Assembly (NCBI RefSeq): GCF_003073045.1
Contig: NC_037590.1
Coordinates: forward strand, 38,804,751-38,868,750
Source: Pomacea canaliculata
Lineage: Eukaryota > Mollusca > Gastropoda > Architaenioglossa > Ampullariidae
DNA: 64,000 nucleotides
Direction of reading: 5' to 3'
A program made the translations under genes and the position numbers. Within the stretch, counting starts at the first letter, position 1; the number at the start of each line of letters is the position of its first letter. This document shows positions 1 through 14,500 of this stretch, piece by piece. The notes under the pieces are model-generated. The model was not told the DNA's origin. It worked only from the letters and a program-made list of their open reading frames with translations, and did no database searches.

Positions 1-2185
1 CTTCAAATGCATCGCCTCTTTGTTTCTGAGATAAAAATTGATTAAGAATTCTCCTGAGTCCTTAACATTTTTACGCGGGTTCTATAGACTTCTTGTTCTT
101 ATTATTATCATATTTATGAGTATAATCATCGTTCATGGACATATATTCAAGCAAATATTTGTCTCTTCTGTTGTCCTCGCTGGATATTACAAATTGAGAC
201 AAGGCCACAAGAAAGAAGGTGTTTTAGACATCAAGTGTGTTTCTTTTTCTCTTCTCTTTTCCCCCTTTATAATGCCTTCCATTCTTAGTGCATTCTTGAG
301 ACATGAGAAACTCCACCGGAGGGGGACCACCCCGGAGGTGAATGTGAGTCTGGAAAGTGCTAGCAGCAGAGCCGCTGCGGGAAAGTTTTTTTTTCAGAGC
401 AAACACAATGTCCGCAATTCTCGTTGCTTGTAGGCGAGAAGGAAGCAAACCTCATTGTCAAGATCCTCCTGGGGCTGCCGCACGAATCAACGATAACTAA
501 CAAGGAAGATTGTCAACAACGAAGAGGTTTGGGAGCGACAAACAGGCCCCCATGCCGCCGCAGGAATGATGCCCCAGTAAAGCAGCTGGAATCGCTTCAA
601 ATTACAGCAACCTAAGTGAGAAGCATTTGTACTTTAAAAGAAAAAAAGTAAGCTCAAAAATTGATTTTGCAGGTGCAAATTACATCCAGTGCTCCTCGTT
701 TCGCTATTCGCACGGTAGTCACATTCGAGGGTCTTAAGGACGGCTTGAGACTTTATATAGCTCTGTCGATCGTTAACAGTCGAAAAAAAAAATCACATTT
801 GTTAAGTGGTTAGAAAGGAGACTCTAAACTGTAAAAGAGTTAAGACCCACCTCTTTCAGCCATTTCATCCGTAGTTGGTGGTCTCCCTTTCTCGCATGCA
901 TTCTCTCCCTTTCCCCTCCTTATGTCACTGTATTGAGAAAATTGTTTCTCGTGCTGCTTTTCGTTTAAGTGCATGTAAGAGAAATGCGCTATATACCTGT
1001 TTTAAATAGTATTATTATTTTATTATGAGGTTATTATATAAAAATTATGAGCTCCTATATAATAGACAATTAGCCAAACCTGGAAACTCATACAACTTGC
1101 ATGGATCTTGGAATAGCTTGCACTAATTTTTCTTTGAGGATGTCCGGCAGTGTAATAGCTAACACACTCGCTGGTTATCTATTTAGTAACAGGCCTTTTG
1201 TTCAGATTTCGTCTCGGGACCCTCTGTATGTGACACCTATTAGTATCTAGGGCTGGTCATCGGGGTTTTTCTCCGAGTATTCCGATTTCCTCTGACTCTT
1301 CCTTCATAATGCGAAATCACTCTAGGCGAAAGCACATTCCTGCTAATCCAACCAACCAATCAAGTTACTGTTTACTTTTAAACACTAATTCCTTTTACAT
1401 TTCTTTAATTCTCGAATGCGCAAATACTCGGGCATGAGAGAATGAGAGGTCTCTTCGCGTAAAGGTAAACCCAGTGATATTGAAATTGAAAGTCCAGGAG
1501 TGAAGTATATAGACACCAACAGCACTGTCAGCACAGAGAAGCTAGGACATATATACCTGTATTTAAAAAGTTAGTAAAAAAAACAGCAACAAATATAGTT
1601 TATAGCGTGGGGTGTTTTTTTTTCGAGTTTGCAAAACAAACTTAACAATACCTGGTCAAAAAAAAAATAAAAATCTCAGAAAAAAGTACGGCAGGCAAGA
1701 CAGACGAGAACTAAGTCATAAGCTTTGCAAAGCTCGGCTCCAGCTTTTGTAATTACTCATCGGAACACCTAATGTCGGTGATAGGAGAGCGCCGTGCGGT
1801 AATAATGCAGGGTTAATGGACTGCTGTAGCGGCGCCACACCATTGCAGTTAACTGTCGTCCCGTCAGCGGCTACCGTCGGCACGGCAACCGCGTTATGGG
1901 CCGTTAAAGGTGTATGTGCCTCACCAAAAGGAGCCTTCGGCTATGAGGCAGAACGCGAGCGACAGGTTCCAACCACTTTACCACACCGCTGATCTTTTGT
2001 ATACAGGCCATTTGCTTCAGAGAAGGATCCGACGGCTTTTCTTTTGACAGCCGGTCGTTAAAAAAGCCGCCAATCTGCTCAACGTGCTTGTAGACAGTTA
2101 TTAATAGCTTAAATGTTACTGCAGAGGTAGATACATCACAGGTGAGCGAAGGCAGGAGGGTTGTTCAGGTTGCTGCCCGTGGGCC

Positions 2186-2205
2186 AAAAAAAAAAAAAAA
2201 AAAAA
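2186..2205 (+). repeat. A20 homopolymer
   Basis: Twenty A in a row after GTGGGCC. No retroposed body is seen upstream. Confidence 0.9.
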
Positions 2206-2457
2206 CTTTGCCGAAAAGTTCGCTGTGAGGTAGGAGAGAGAGAAGGTGGTACTCCTTTTGCACTTTTCGCTCCGTCCTTTGAATCCATGGCAGCTCGCGA
2301 CAAGCAGATATGAACGAGCTTCGCTTGCGAGAGCTTATGTCACCTGGTTGTGCTGTCACCGTGATGTCACCTTCATTTTCTCGCTGCCAAGTCGTCTTGT
2401 CAGTCCCTTTTGTGCAAGTCGCCTTTCCGTATTGTCCCCATGGGTGACAAGTTCATC

Positions 2458-2482
2458 TCTGTGTGTAATTACCCTCGTTTGC
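2458..2482 (+). repeat. 25-bp repeat E, copy 1
   Basis: Identical to 5351-5375; the core is GTGTAATTACCCTCGTTTG. Confidence 0.6.
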
Positions 2483-2942
2483 GAGAACTTTCGTGGCTGC
2501 CCTGTCCCATGATGTCAGATTTGTCCTCTGTTTACCTTTGCTCGTGATAGTCGGCTGGCTGCGCTAGCTGTCGTCATGCCACCATTGACAACCTGTCGTG
2601 ACCCCAGGTCGTTACAGACGTCACGAAGGACGCCACCGCAGGCAGGTCTCTTAATGACGTCACATGCGCTTGGCTGGAGGGTCGTGATGAACGTGACGGC
2701 TCGAGTGGTCCGTGCACATGGCGTAGGACCCGTATCACCCCTATTTTGCCTTTCTGAGATGGACTGTATTGTACACAGCCAAACTGTTGTGTAAGTTGTC
2801 TAAAAATAGGATCTGTTACGTTCAGGTGCGTCACATGGCCAGAACAAAGCATTAGCGACTCCAGTGAAAACCTTACTGTGAAACGACTCACTTAGGTTAC
2901 CATGCCATAGAGGGTAGAGAGATATAACCCCACAGTTCACCC

Positions 2943-3139
2943 CACGAACTAGTATTACTGGACTGATGGCAGACAATTTTTTTCCAGTTAACTACTAAAA
3001 CGAGGCATGAGACTACAAAGCTTCCGGTTTATTCACATTCTTTGTTTAGGCTCGCCGAGACTAACAGTGGAGAACTTTGCAAGAGGCTAAGCGCTGGTCT
3101 TGGCAGACAGACAGCAGTCCACCTATACACGTCCATGGT
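2943..3139. repeat. Dispersed repeat D, copy 1
   Basis: About 197 bp that match 27212-27403 in the same orientation at roughly 85% identity, sharing TTTCCAGTTAACTACTAAAA, CGAGGCATGAGACTACAAAG, TTTGTTTAGGCTCGCCGAGA and CACCTATACAC. No coding capacity or recognisable ends. Confidence 0.8.
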
Positions 3140-3740
3140 TCACCTGGAGGTCTTTTGTTAGACAGGAAGGTCTATAGACTCTAGAAGGTATTCATCACTC
3201 TCCTGTAGGACAAGAAGACTTTAAAGATACAGGCCAGTTTGACCTGACTGTAGGTGAGTAAGCTCAAGCCATTTCTGAGTTAAAATAATCTGAAACTGTC
3301 TCTAGCATGATCTCAAAGCCTCTCTGACATCGTCTTAGAACATCTCAATGTGGTTTCACAGCGCACTCGCGAGTGTGGTCTCGTGGATTACGGGGATTTA
3401 ACACGCAGCAACTCGATCGAGACTACACAACGAGTGTCTGCTCCACGTAGCCGGTCACGTGGGCTGTAAATGTAAAGGATCCTTGCGCGTGTCATTGATC
3501 TGCCGGTGGGATCTGTTTCTCTGGTGTATACACAGGTCGCTGAGGTTAGGGTTTAGACGAGGGAGGAAACCGACCCATACCCCCGCGAGGTGGAGCCACT
3601 GGGAAGAGTTTCTTTTTGGCTCTGTTTTATCATCAGGAGGTTCAACGCTGCGGATCAGTGATCGTATTAATGCTCACAGGCTTGTCGCCACTTGTAGTCT
3701 TTCTGAACTGAATGCCCGCTGCCTGTCATCACCTAGATGT

Positions 3741-3775
3741 CACGCACGTACGCACGCACGCACACACACACAAAC
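3741..3775 (+). repeat. CGCA/CA microsatellite
   Basis: Alternating ACGC and CA units. Confidence 0.8.
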
Positions 3776-4750
3776 ATCTATCTACTGTCTGACAATTCGG
3801 TTAGGAGAAGAGCCAGGATGGCTCGATCTGCGTACACATCTCACACACAAGAGAAGATAACTTGATTGAAAAGGCTTTGGCGGGTTGTGATGGAGGAGAG
3901 AGATAAAGATCGCCTTCAGAACGAAGCACAAGCGGGCCTAGACCACCATACTACTTCCCCTTCTGTACTGGGTTATCGCAGTCGCACGCTGGGAGCTAAA
4001 GAATGTGAGATGAGAAGCAAAATTAGAACAAGGGGAGGGGGTGATGAACAGTCACCTCCTTCCAGCAAGTTTGTCCTGTAAAATGACAGGAATTGGTGTA
4101 TTTTTATCCATCAACTCTTGAGAATGTATCATGTGAAATATGTAGGGTATTTACTTCATGAATACATTCCTCAGAGATTGTTGTTATGACATTAACAGAA
4201 CTTTGATGTGATCGGAAAAAAATCTAAGAATGAAATAAGGAATATTAGGAGCAGATGAAGAAAAGTAACTATTAGAGGCTCACTCCCTCACGGATCGTGC
4301 GAGAGAGACTAATGTACCCGTCAACGAGACACCCAACCCAAGCAGGTTTCTGGTACAGACGAAGCATGCCACTGGCCAGACGGACTAATCAGTCTGCACT
4401 GGGTGCTTATCAAAGGTCACTGTCATCCCGCTAGGGCCAACCTGGGTGAGCACTATAGTGTCTGCTGAACGGCCGCCCACCCCGTTCTTGGTGACTAGGA
4501 GTGTGCTTGACACGAGTTTCAAAAGAGCGATCTCTTCTGTGATTAGGAAGCTTTTTAAGTGATTCTCAAGATGGCAGCCAGCGATATTAGTACCCTTCTA
4601 AAACATAAAGGTCGAAAAAAAACTGTCTTTATCTCCAGTAAGTCTAATGACACGTTGCACAGCAAAGGAATATAACACTGAAAGACTTTTTTGAGTTCAA
4701 TAAGTGTCAACCTCTTACCAGTGAATTCTCTGTGTCAACAAGCTTTGTAT

Positions 4751-4788
4751 TTTGTTTGTTTGTTTGTTTGTTTGTTTGTTTGTTTGTT
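4751..4788 (+). repeat. (TTTG)n microsatellite
   Basis: Nine to ten perfect TTTG units. Confidence 0.95.
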
Positions 4789-5350
4789 GCACTTTCATAA
4801 ATGTTAGTCGTTTTACAATAAAGTAAATAGACAATCACATTAGGAACACTTAGAGCAATATTAACAATGAAGCTTTGCGATACCAGATAAGCTGGAATAT
4901 ATTACTGATGGCTGTAAAAGATTCTCGCTTAGCAGTTACAAAAATAATTGCAGGGTACAGTCATGAAGAAAGAAATGCAGTCTTTGATCTCCTTTACTCG
5001 TTTGCTTCGGAATGTAGCAGGCAGTGCTGTCTACTATAATTACACGGGACAGAAACTTAGTTCCTTTATACTCTAGCCAATAGAAGGACATGGAGGGAGA
5101 GAGAGGTGGGGAGACCCGGTGACAGTTTCTATGCATGTCCATGGTTGTCTCCGTCAAAATGGTCAACGGAGTGTCTGTGTCATATTTGTGTCTGGTTGGT
5201 TGGCTGTCTTCACGCCTTCAGTCACTCTCTTGTCACACATTATCTTTGTCAGTCACATTACCTGTCAGGTAGTCTGCCGGTTACTCGATTTACACACCTA
5301 ACAGGGCAAGGACGATGCTTGCTCCGTCATCTGGATGTACCCAGGGTGGT

Positions 5351-5395
5351 TCTGTGTGTAATTACCCTCGTTTGCCGTGTAATTACCCTCGTTTG
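5351..5395 (+). repeat. 25-bp repeat E, copy 2, plus tandem partial copy
   Basis: 25 bp identical to 2458-2482, followed at once by a second GTGTAATTACCCTCGTTTG at 5377-5395. Probably fragments of one old repeat family. Confidence 0.6.
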
Positions 5396-8300
5396 TAATT
5401 TACATGCATTCACGTAAATTCTCGTAAGAATCAAGTCTACATCGAAGAAAATAATAGGACATGGAACTGGAGGTGGGGCACAACAATTGCCCTACACATG
5501 CACGTGCATGATTTATCAGGACTTGCAGACATGTCTGCAGGTGGTAGAGCTCCACATCTTTATTGCAGAATATTTCGGAATTAATAATGCTTGCTCAGAA
5601 AAACTAAAACTGGGAATATCAAACAGGCCTAAGGAGAACTATATGCATCTGCTGAAAATTCCTCAAACAGTTCAAACACAACTGTTCTCAATTAACAGGC
5701 AAAGTAAATTCTAGCGTATAGATATAAATGGCTCGTTTCATCCATTTAAACATCCCAAAACTTTCATACACTCTCACTATAAAAACATTGATACATTTGT
5801 ACTGTCCAACAGGTAAGGTTCACTTTTATTGATACAAACGATTAGATTAAGACCTGATTAACTTTTACTATTAAAACAAACACTCTGAGCAAGGTGAGAT
5901 ATTGAAACTGCTTGTCCTCTAGAATGGATATATAATTTGCATATCACGTGATACTCAATGTGAAATAGCTCAATACACTACATAGTCGGAGTGGGGTGAC
6001 GGGGGCAACAATAAAGAGAGCAGAGTGGCCTGCCACAGGCGAGGATGGTTACACCTGCGATCTGTATCCGACCGGCAGAAGTCGATGGGGAGGGCAAGGG
6101 TCATCCTAGATGCGGAGCAATAACGCACATCTACATATTGTCTACGTGGGAGGACCACAGCACCACTTCAGGTGGTCACGACGACCGGTCGCTGAGAAAC
6201 ATTTTTTTTTCCTCCCGAGGTCAGCAGATCGAAGAACAACTGTGTTGTTCTCGTCCCGCACTGCACATTGTCTGAGGTTTGTTGGTGAAGGCAGTCTACA
6301 ATGCTCACACCTTCTGTACTTTTATCCGTCCTTACGTCCATCTGCTCGTCGATCTGTCTTGGTTTGGATTGTGCATGGCGCGATGTCTTTCGGTTTCCTT
6401 CCTTCTCTGTCTGTCAACCTCACGCGTACCCACTTTACCCGCAGGTTTTGCATTCGTTCTTTCCTCAATTGCTGTCTTTCTTTCTTTTTTATTTTTTGTC
6501 TTGTATATAAATGAAGACACCCTAAACGTACTCATTCAACCACCCCACTCGCAACACCCAGACGTGTAGACATCTCAACAAATAAGCTCTCACAGCCACT
6601 CCTTGAACACCATTACATATTTTGAGAGATCATGTTCCACAACCTTTCCTTCACCCTTTCCTCTGCACTCCTCACATGCATGCCTACGTAGCCCAGCGCC
6701 AGCCGAGCACGCGCGATCTTGAGTGACATTAATCACATTTATTATGCTGTCAGTGGTCAGGCTTTCTTCATCCGCGGCGCCATTAAGTCGGCTACGCATG
6801 CGCACAGCAAGTTACTCCGCAGCGTTTGTTTGTGTGTTAACTGTTTCGTGTCACGCTATTCAATGCGGCCAGAGGGCGCAACCAACGCCGTGTTTGCGAG
6901 GTGAAAGAGATAAACAGATCTTAAATCACTCGGCAGGGCGGAGGATCACAGGGGCCCCGGGGCCACGCAACCTGCAGCAACCTTTGGGTTGAAACTTCCT
7001 TCTCGTCTTTTGGTGCGTCGACGTCGGTGCACTGAAGATGTGGGTGTTAAAGGTACACCAGACGACTACATTTTCTTTTTAATGACTGAGCTGTGTTCAT
7101 TGCATGATATATATTATTATATACTTCCCAAGTTCTGTTACAAAAAAAATCGTGCTTTTCCTCAGTCTCAACATGTAGCACCTAACCATCATCATACACA
7201 GAAAGAAGTCTGATCACTAACATCTAGTACGCACGTGGAACTCTTTCGTTGTTAAGAAGACAGCCAATGGGAGAGCTGGAACCACGTGTTAATTAGTCGT
7301 CTTCATTGACATTTGTGACTTTAAGAGTATTACTTCTTTTTTATTCATGGTGATTTTTGTAGGCTTGAACCTCGATAGTGAAGAGATAGGGAATTCGCTC
7401 GTGTTTTATTTTAAAATTTGAATTATAAACAAAACTCGCGAACCACCTAAAAATGTCAACACACTTAGGTAATCATAATCGTGAAAAGCAAGCTAGACAC
7501 TTACATCTAATTTTTATTTAGACATCCGAGTGAAAAAAAAATTAGGCTTATATATATGTCAGATAGAAAAGAAAACCCACTAAACATATTTTGTACCATT
7601 TTTTTTTTTTTCCTTTCCAACTTTGACGCTTGGATGCTGAAAGTGTCCTTTCTTATGATCCAATGAATTAAATTAAAAAGAGAACTTCGTGGCTATACGA
7701 TCATATTGACCATTGGGGTTTACTGTCAGCTTTTCTGATAATATAATACCCGGTCTAAAAAAGAGAACACCATATTCCCCACCCGAAAGCTATAGACGCT
7801 AGAGTGCACTGTAAACTGTCAGAACAGGTCCGTCCGCGACTTTAAATGGAGCTCACAGAGAGAGCGAAGAAGAAAGGATTGGAAGGGAGAGAAATAGGGG
7901 GGGGGGGAATCCGCAAACATGTGGAGGTGCTCAAGTTAAAGATGTCATTGTCCAGATCACTCTACGCCCTACCATGGGGGACTCAGGTAACACCCAACAC
8001 TGAGTGGAATTAACTTATTAAAGCTTCCTCACTGCTCCAGAGTTGTCTCAGTCCTGACGTGACCGCCAATCGCAAACTACTGACAGGTAAACATGACCTG
8101 GCGCTGGTATCCTGCTCAAGCTGTAACCTGAGCTGAAATAAATTGAAAAATTACACAAGCACACGAAAAGGAAGAGCATTTCGGCAGGACACATAATAGG
8201 ATTGGATTTTGAGTTTAGCAGCACATTTAACGAAGCCACACTTCTAAAAGCTATTTCGTAATCGTTCATTATATCGACGAGAAAAATAGCGTCCGAATGA

Positions 8301-8474
8301 AAAAAAACATTACGCCTATGTTCATGTATGTCAGACTGAAAAACCCCACAAAACATATTTGGACTTTATATATATACTGAGCATGAGGCAGTTCAAAAAT
8401 CTTAATCTTGAATTATTACCTGACTTTACAGAGAAGCAACCTCCTCTGACAATTGATTAAAAAAAAATAAAGCT

Positions 8475-8546
8475 CTCCCCGGCGGGGAATTGAACCCCGG
8501 TCTCCCGCGTGACAGGCGGGGATACTAACCACTATACTACCGAGGA
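8475..8546 (-). tRNA. tRNA-Asp (anticodon GTC)
   Basis: Read on the minus strand, a 72-nt cloverleaf folds: acceptor TCCTCGG pairs with CCGGGGA (one T-G wobble), the D arm contains TAGTATAGTGGTTAGTA, the anticodon loop is CTGTCAC with anticodon GTC, and the T arm is CCGGG-TTCAATT-CCCGC. The sequence is almost the animal tRNA-Asp consensus. A T-rich pol III terminator follows the 3' end (run of A on the plus strand around 8460-8470). No intron. Confidence 0.96.
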
Positions 8547-11500
8547 GCTGTTGTAGGAGTGCTCTAATCAGCATCTGTAAACATCTTACAGATACATCTT
8601 GAAGCCAAATCCCAGATGCAGCTGAGCGAGGATTTAAAAAAACAAAACAAAACGAACACAGATGTCAATACTTGTAACCTGCAGCTTTTGCAGTCACATC
8701 AGTTAAATATGTCTGTGCGTAATACAAAAATGTAGCCTGTAGCCCTTTCATCTGGTGTTTCTTGTGGTTTCAAACATTTCGAAGTGTGCAGAACCTGTTT
8801 TTGAAACTGAAGAGAACATATATTGTCAGCACTAAATTACATTACACTACATTACATTAGAGAATAGAGGTTTCTCTATAATTTTGATTAGATTCATCTT
8901 CATCATCCTCTTCACCATCATCTATCTTACGAAAGTCAAATGCTACATGAATAGGGTTTTAGTACAGGACCTATCTCGATCACTATCTTCCAAAACAGGT
9001 GTAAGTGGCGGGATTTGTCAGCTACCGTGTATGTCTATCAGTGTATGTACTACCCCCAACGACAGGTACCAATCATGCAAGGGACGACTGAAAGACATAT
9101 GATATATATATATGTGTATATGGACATAATGTAAATTATACACCTTCAATGCCTGCTGGTCTTTTTGGTCAGCAAAATCGATCTCTCTTCGCTCTTCCTC
9201 TGTTTGCTCCCCTTTAACTGTGTTTTATGTTTTACGTTCATTCCCTCCCCAAGTTCTGACGATAGGGGGAGCAGCAAACCTACTGCGGCCCTAGACAAAC
9301 GTACGGTCTCGGGTTGTATACTGCTCTAGCAGTCAATACAAACAGCTCTGTTTGCTCTCGTCTCAAGCAAAAGCCGCAGCAACGGACTTTTACGTGATTT
9401 CTACCCCCTCCCCTGCCAAACACACACACACACAGATCGTCGGGTTTGCAGTTTGCATCAGATGGCAAAGAAAACAAAGTTCAACCTGGTCCACACAGAT
9501 CGACGAAATGAATGGACTACACGAAAGGTTGTCATAAAAGACCGGCCGCTGAAAAGAAATCGTTGTCTGTTATTGTCTGCCCCTCTGGAGGAACCATGTA
9601 GGAGACCCGAGGCTGGAAGTTAGGTCCCTGGAAGATCACATCCTTCTCAGTCTGCATAAAAACAGCTCAGCTGCTTATATCGGAATACAAACACGATACT
9701 CTTCCTCTCGCCTATAATAAAGAAAACAAAAATGTACATCGCCGGGACGGGGATAAAACTTTTACTGGTCACAAACTGCAAATCGCAATGAACATTTAAT
9801 GTTGCAGCCTGGGAGTCTTGACGCCTTGGGCTCGGTTGCATTGGCCTTTGGGAAGCCATCGGTCTGCGTGTGACAGTAAAACAGTTTGATGCTGCTCTCC
9901 TTGCGTGGGCTTCTAACACTCTTCTGACAGCCCTCCATCGATTTCTGTGGCACTGATATGATTGTCTTTCCCCTTCCCTCTTTCCTCTATGCAAACCGAT
10001 AACAGCGCCAGCAACAAGAAGAGGTCCTGCACTCTGCCAAGGATGTTGTATTGGTCTGCAGCATGTGCCGGTGTTATTAGCTCCACTCGGCATCGCCAAC
10101 CGAAACGACCGCAAGAAAGAGAAAGTCGATCGCATTAAAACCCACAAGTCACCCTTGACTCCTGTTCCTAGCAAGTACAAAACCAATTTCAGGTTTATGC
10201 ATTCTTCTCTATTGTTTTCTACAGACTTTTTCTATCTTCTGTCTTGTACATTACTGGGTGCGTATGAAATGTTACAGAGAGGCTTATCTATCTCTACATT
10301 ATCTTGAATATTATTGCGTGCTCCAATTTCTTTAAGAAATATGCATTTTAATTAATCAAATAGCACAGGACTGCATTTTCCTGTATTAAATTCAATAGTT
10401 TCGGATCAGCTGGTACGACTAAATTAAAACTTTTTTTTAACGACCTCAAATACTATAAGGAGGTAAGCTTTCAGTAAGCTTTATTTATATGTCCCACACC
10501 TGACAGCAAACGGCAAGGTCGCTGAGGGGTGTAGGAGGAGGGCTGTAATTATGGAACAAAAGAGGCCTTTATTCACTGTGAGTCGTACGTGGTGACAGTG
10601 TCAGGCAAGAGTTAAGCTCTACCCCGGAGGCCTGTAGACCCATAAAGCCGGAGTTAATAAATAATTTACATGCCAGTGCCCGGCGTCTTTCACAGACAGA
10701 ACAGAATCCTCCGAGCATGCGCAATAAAACACTGTCAGTGGGCACACCGACCGTTACCGTACTCACTCGTAACGAGTCCCTGAGCAATTAATTTGAATAT
10801 TTGTAAACATTATTTGTTGCTAAGTTGGTCAAACACTCACGTATTATAAATCAACAAATTTGTATAAATGTGTACATTTGTGGCTTTAATACCGTCAATC
10901 TCTCCCAGAATTGTTGATGCCACCCTTTCCTATCCTATTCCTAAAATTTCTTGTTGTCGATCACATGGAATTTATACTATTTTACATTCACAGATATAGA
11001 ACTATGCTATTTTTATTAGTACTGAAAATAAATCAAAGCTGCGAAATGTTATACTCAGCCATTACAGTTTATATTTTTGCTGCAGAACACAGGTTTCTGA
11101 ACAGTGTGGTTTTTTTCTTTTTAAACAGTGTATTGAACGCTTCTTAACAAATAGTCGTTGATCTTACTCTCTTACCCACGAGAATATTTTACACAGTATT
11201 CACTCTATAATACACAAGAGGATGTTCGTACACGCTAGCAACCTTATTTCTGACGATTTTTTTCTTGGACAACTTTCCATTTTTTAACACTTCTTTTCAG
11301 ATGAATTTAGTTTGTCTTATCCTTCTAAAGAGGACTGACTTTTGGAGCGTCTCCTTCAACTTAAAATGACCACTAAACATAATAACTGATGCTCATAGAG
11401 GTTGGCTGTTTCCGACACGAATAAAAGCAAAAATCTCTCCATGAGGACGATCTTCGGATATATTAAGCCTGTCTCCCTTTTCTCATCAATATTTCATTTG

Positions 11501-14500
11501 TTGCTGTCTTTCCGCTTGGGCTAACGTATAATGTAATCTTTCATTGTCGATTGCTTACTGATCCTGCGAACCAATCCTTATTGCCGTCGCAATCAGCATC
11601 AGGCAGGGAGTCGATCCCCGCAGGAATAAATTAATTATTGCTGTCTGGATGAAAGCCTTCGAGCAACGACATCCTACACAAGTCATCGATCATCACGAGG
11701 TTATCATTGTAGAATGCACCACGTATCCTGTTCCACGTTGTTCTGGTATCCTGTAGCTAGCAAATGATCCTGGCAAATAAAATGTTCTTTTTCGCCTGTT
11801 GCATCCTGTCGGCGGAGGCGCCATGATTTCTTATGTATCATGAAACCAACAGGTAGTAACTTTATATAGCACAAACAATCAAACAAGAATAAATAAATTA
11901 AAGACAAACACAACAAAAGAAACAAAAATAAATCCACAGCTACAAAGGGAGAACAAAGAAACAAGTGAGCCGAGAGGGATAATAAAGAGAGAACTTCCAT
12001 CTGTCTCCTAGTAACCATGCCACAGAACCATGCTGTGTCACAAATGCTCTACACAGGAAACCAAGGGACTCACCACACAGTTTAAACAACCTTTCTTAAG
12101 TGCTAACAAATGCATGTGCAAAATGTAGAACACAATTAGGCAACTTATAGTAGTAAATGAATATATTCAGCACTTCAAAACGTAAATGAACAACTTCATT
12201 ACCTCTAGAAACAGTGACATAGGAACCAGGGTAGTGGGAGGGCATGGGGGTGGGTGGAAAGGGGGGCATTCCCCCTAAAAAAAAATACCCAGGAGGCAAT
12301 AATGTAAATGTTGTTTGAATATATTTAACACGTCAAGTAGTAATTAAACACCTTCACCACTACCAGTAGTAAATGAACATCTCCAACACGATATCTGTTC
12401 GCCGCTTCCTGTCTCCGCCATCTTTTCCTCGCTCTCCCAATTTATGCTTTATATTTATATTCGAGTAAACATAAACCATAATTTTCTCCAGGCAGGGGGA
12501 ATATACTATAAAAGTGCTTTAATTATTCATTAAAATTCGAAGAAGAGTACACAGCTGATTTAGCAATTCTTAGCAATTCACTCACTGCTTTCTACACACT
12601 ATAAGCCAATAAGGCATCTATGGTTTTTTTCTTCTTGTTTTTACATACTGGAAAACAATCCTACACCTTTATATTGCAATAAACTGAAGGCTGTACATCA
12701 AAATGCCGTTATTTATTTATTTTTTGTTGTTAAATCTTTCTATGCCCACAGCCAGCAACGGCGGTAATGTACGGGAAAGATCTACTGGAAAGAAACAATT
12801 CTTTGTGTACAGCTCAGTGCAAAGATGTTATTTCCCCATATGTTGGTGGATACACCCTTTACCGCTCTCAAGTATCGGGCCAACAAAGATCATCAAGCAC
12901 TGATAGAGGACAATAATACATATATCAAAACAATATATTAATAATGTACGCTTACGTTGTCAAGGCTACAGCCAATGAGAGAAAAGACGAGAGTTTGCCA
13001 TTTCAGCAAGGTGATGTTTGTTACCATTTTTATTTTTTTGAAGACTGAAGGGGATGTTTTTAACCAACATTTTGGGAAATAGTACTTTACACTAGACTTA
13101 GTCAGGTGATTTAAATGTTGCACTGTACGAAACCTTCAAAGTCTTTTCCTTTCTATGGAACATCTATTTTGTTGCCAGTCTAAAGGAAAGGGAAAGTAGC
13201 TAAAAATGCAATATGGATGTATCTGCATCTAGTCTGAGGGCAACCAATAAAGATCTTCCAAGGGTGTGACAGATGAGGCAGTCGAGTCAACACACATTTA
13301 AAATCCATGCATACTGACAAGTTACAGCTGCAGACAATAAAGATTGCACGGTTACATTTCTTATTTTTATTGTATATTCACAGCCTCACATTTGGGCTAG
13401 TCTGCCTTTTCATCCAAGACGCTTTAAGGTTCCTTTTGTTTTCTTCATAACTTGAAAGATTGACCGGCTTCCGTGAAGTGGCGTTGTCAGTTGTTACATC
13501 GTGGAAGTGACCCGAAAATTTCCCGAGGCTTTGGCAGCATCTTTGCGGACGGTCAGCTCTTAATACGTTCAACAAGCCGCCACGTCACACGGCCTCCCAT
13601 TAAGCCATCTATCTCAATAACAGATAGGGAGGCTGGAAGGCTGTATTCATGGAAATGGCTTATATGAACATCTATGGCTTCGTGTGAATGTTTGGGAGGG
13701 GGAGGGTTGTACAGCCTACATGGTGAAATAAATATTGGCTTTTGATCATTCTTGTTTACCAAGTCAACAGACAGGGAATCAATCTCTGCTATTACCTTCT
13801 TCGTCTTTCTTCTCGCATGAAGTATAAAGGAGAATCAGACTGAAAAAGGGTTCTTTTTGAAAATGTTACCGCCAGAGCTGAACAAACCATGAAGACATAT
13901 TTTCCTGTTTTCCCTGACCAGAGCAAATTGGAGTGAATCTCGGATGACCCCAGACAGGCGCCACTGTGCCTCATACAGGCTGATGCACATAGATGCCAGG
14001 GTCTGTAGCTGATTAGGAGTCGCGCCGAGGGATCTGTTAATTATTGCATGGCTATCCCCGCAGAAAGTAGCAGACAGATCGTCTGAACCTAGATGCCCTC
14101 CGGAAGTTGATACCTTTATAATGATGTTCACGCATGACCTTTGTTTCGCCGGCTCGATTGGCATAACGAGCAGCGCTGCGGAGAGTGGCTTTTTATGGAG
14201 TATTCGCTCAGTCGACTGGGGGTGTGGGGGTTTGCAGGCGCACACACACACAAAACCCCATGTACGGACACACGGGCTCAGAGCTAGGCTTAAATGACTA
14301 CGAGGGTAACTCTAAGCAAAGATTATGGGTTTTTTTTACATCTAGCCCTCGATCTAAGGAAAAACTGAAACACTACATTGCTACAAACAAAGGCATTAAA
14401 ATAAAAGAAAATTGAAATATTTACAAATTTCATAATTAGTAATGGATGAGAAGCCTTTGCAAGCGATTAAAGATTTTGATATTTGATATAGATTTCCTAT

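Larger units (their letters stand above)
1..2942. other. Non-coding, no gene recognised
   Basis: AT-rich sequence with a more GC-rich stretch at about 1720-2060 that holds a 14-bp palindrome AGCTTTGCAAAGCT. The open frames are short and match no family I recognise. Confidence 0.6.
3140..8474. other. Non-coding, no gene recognised
   Basis: Only simple repeats, repeat E and short unrecognised open frames. The stretches 7515-7600 and 8285-8370 share CCGARTGAAAAAAAA and ATGTCAGA phrases and may be an old local duplication. The T-runs near 7600 and the G9 run near 7900 are simple sequence. Confidence 0.55.

Noticed and set aside
9647-10186. 179-codon minus-strand open frame
   Set aside because: No recognisable domain; low-complexity and aromatic-rich ends; overlaps other frames in ordinary intergenic sequence.
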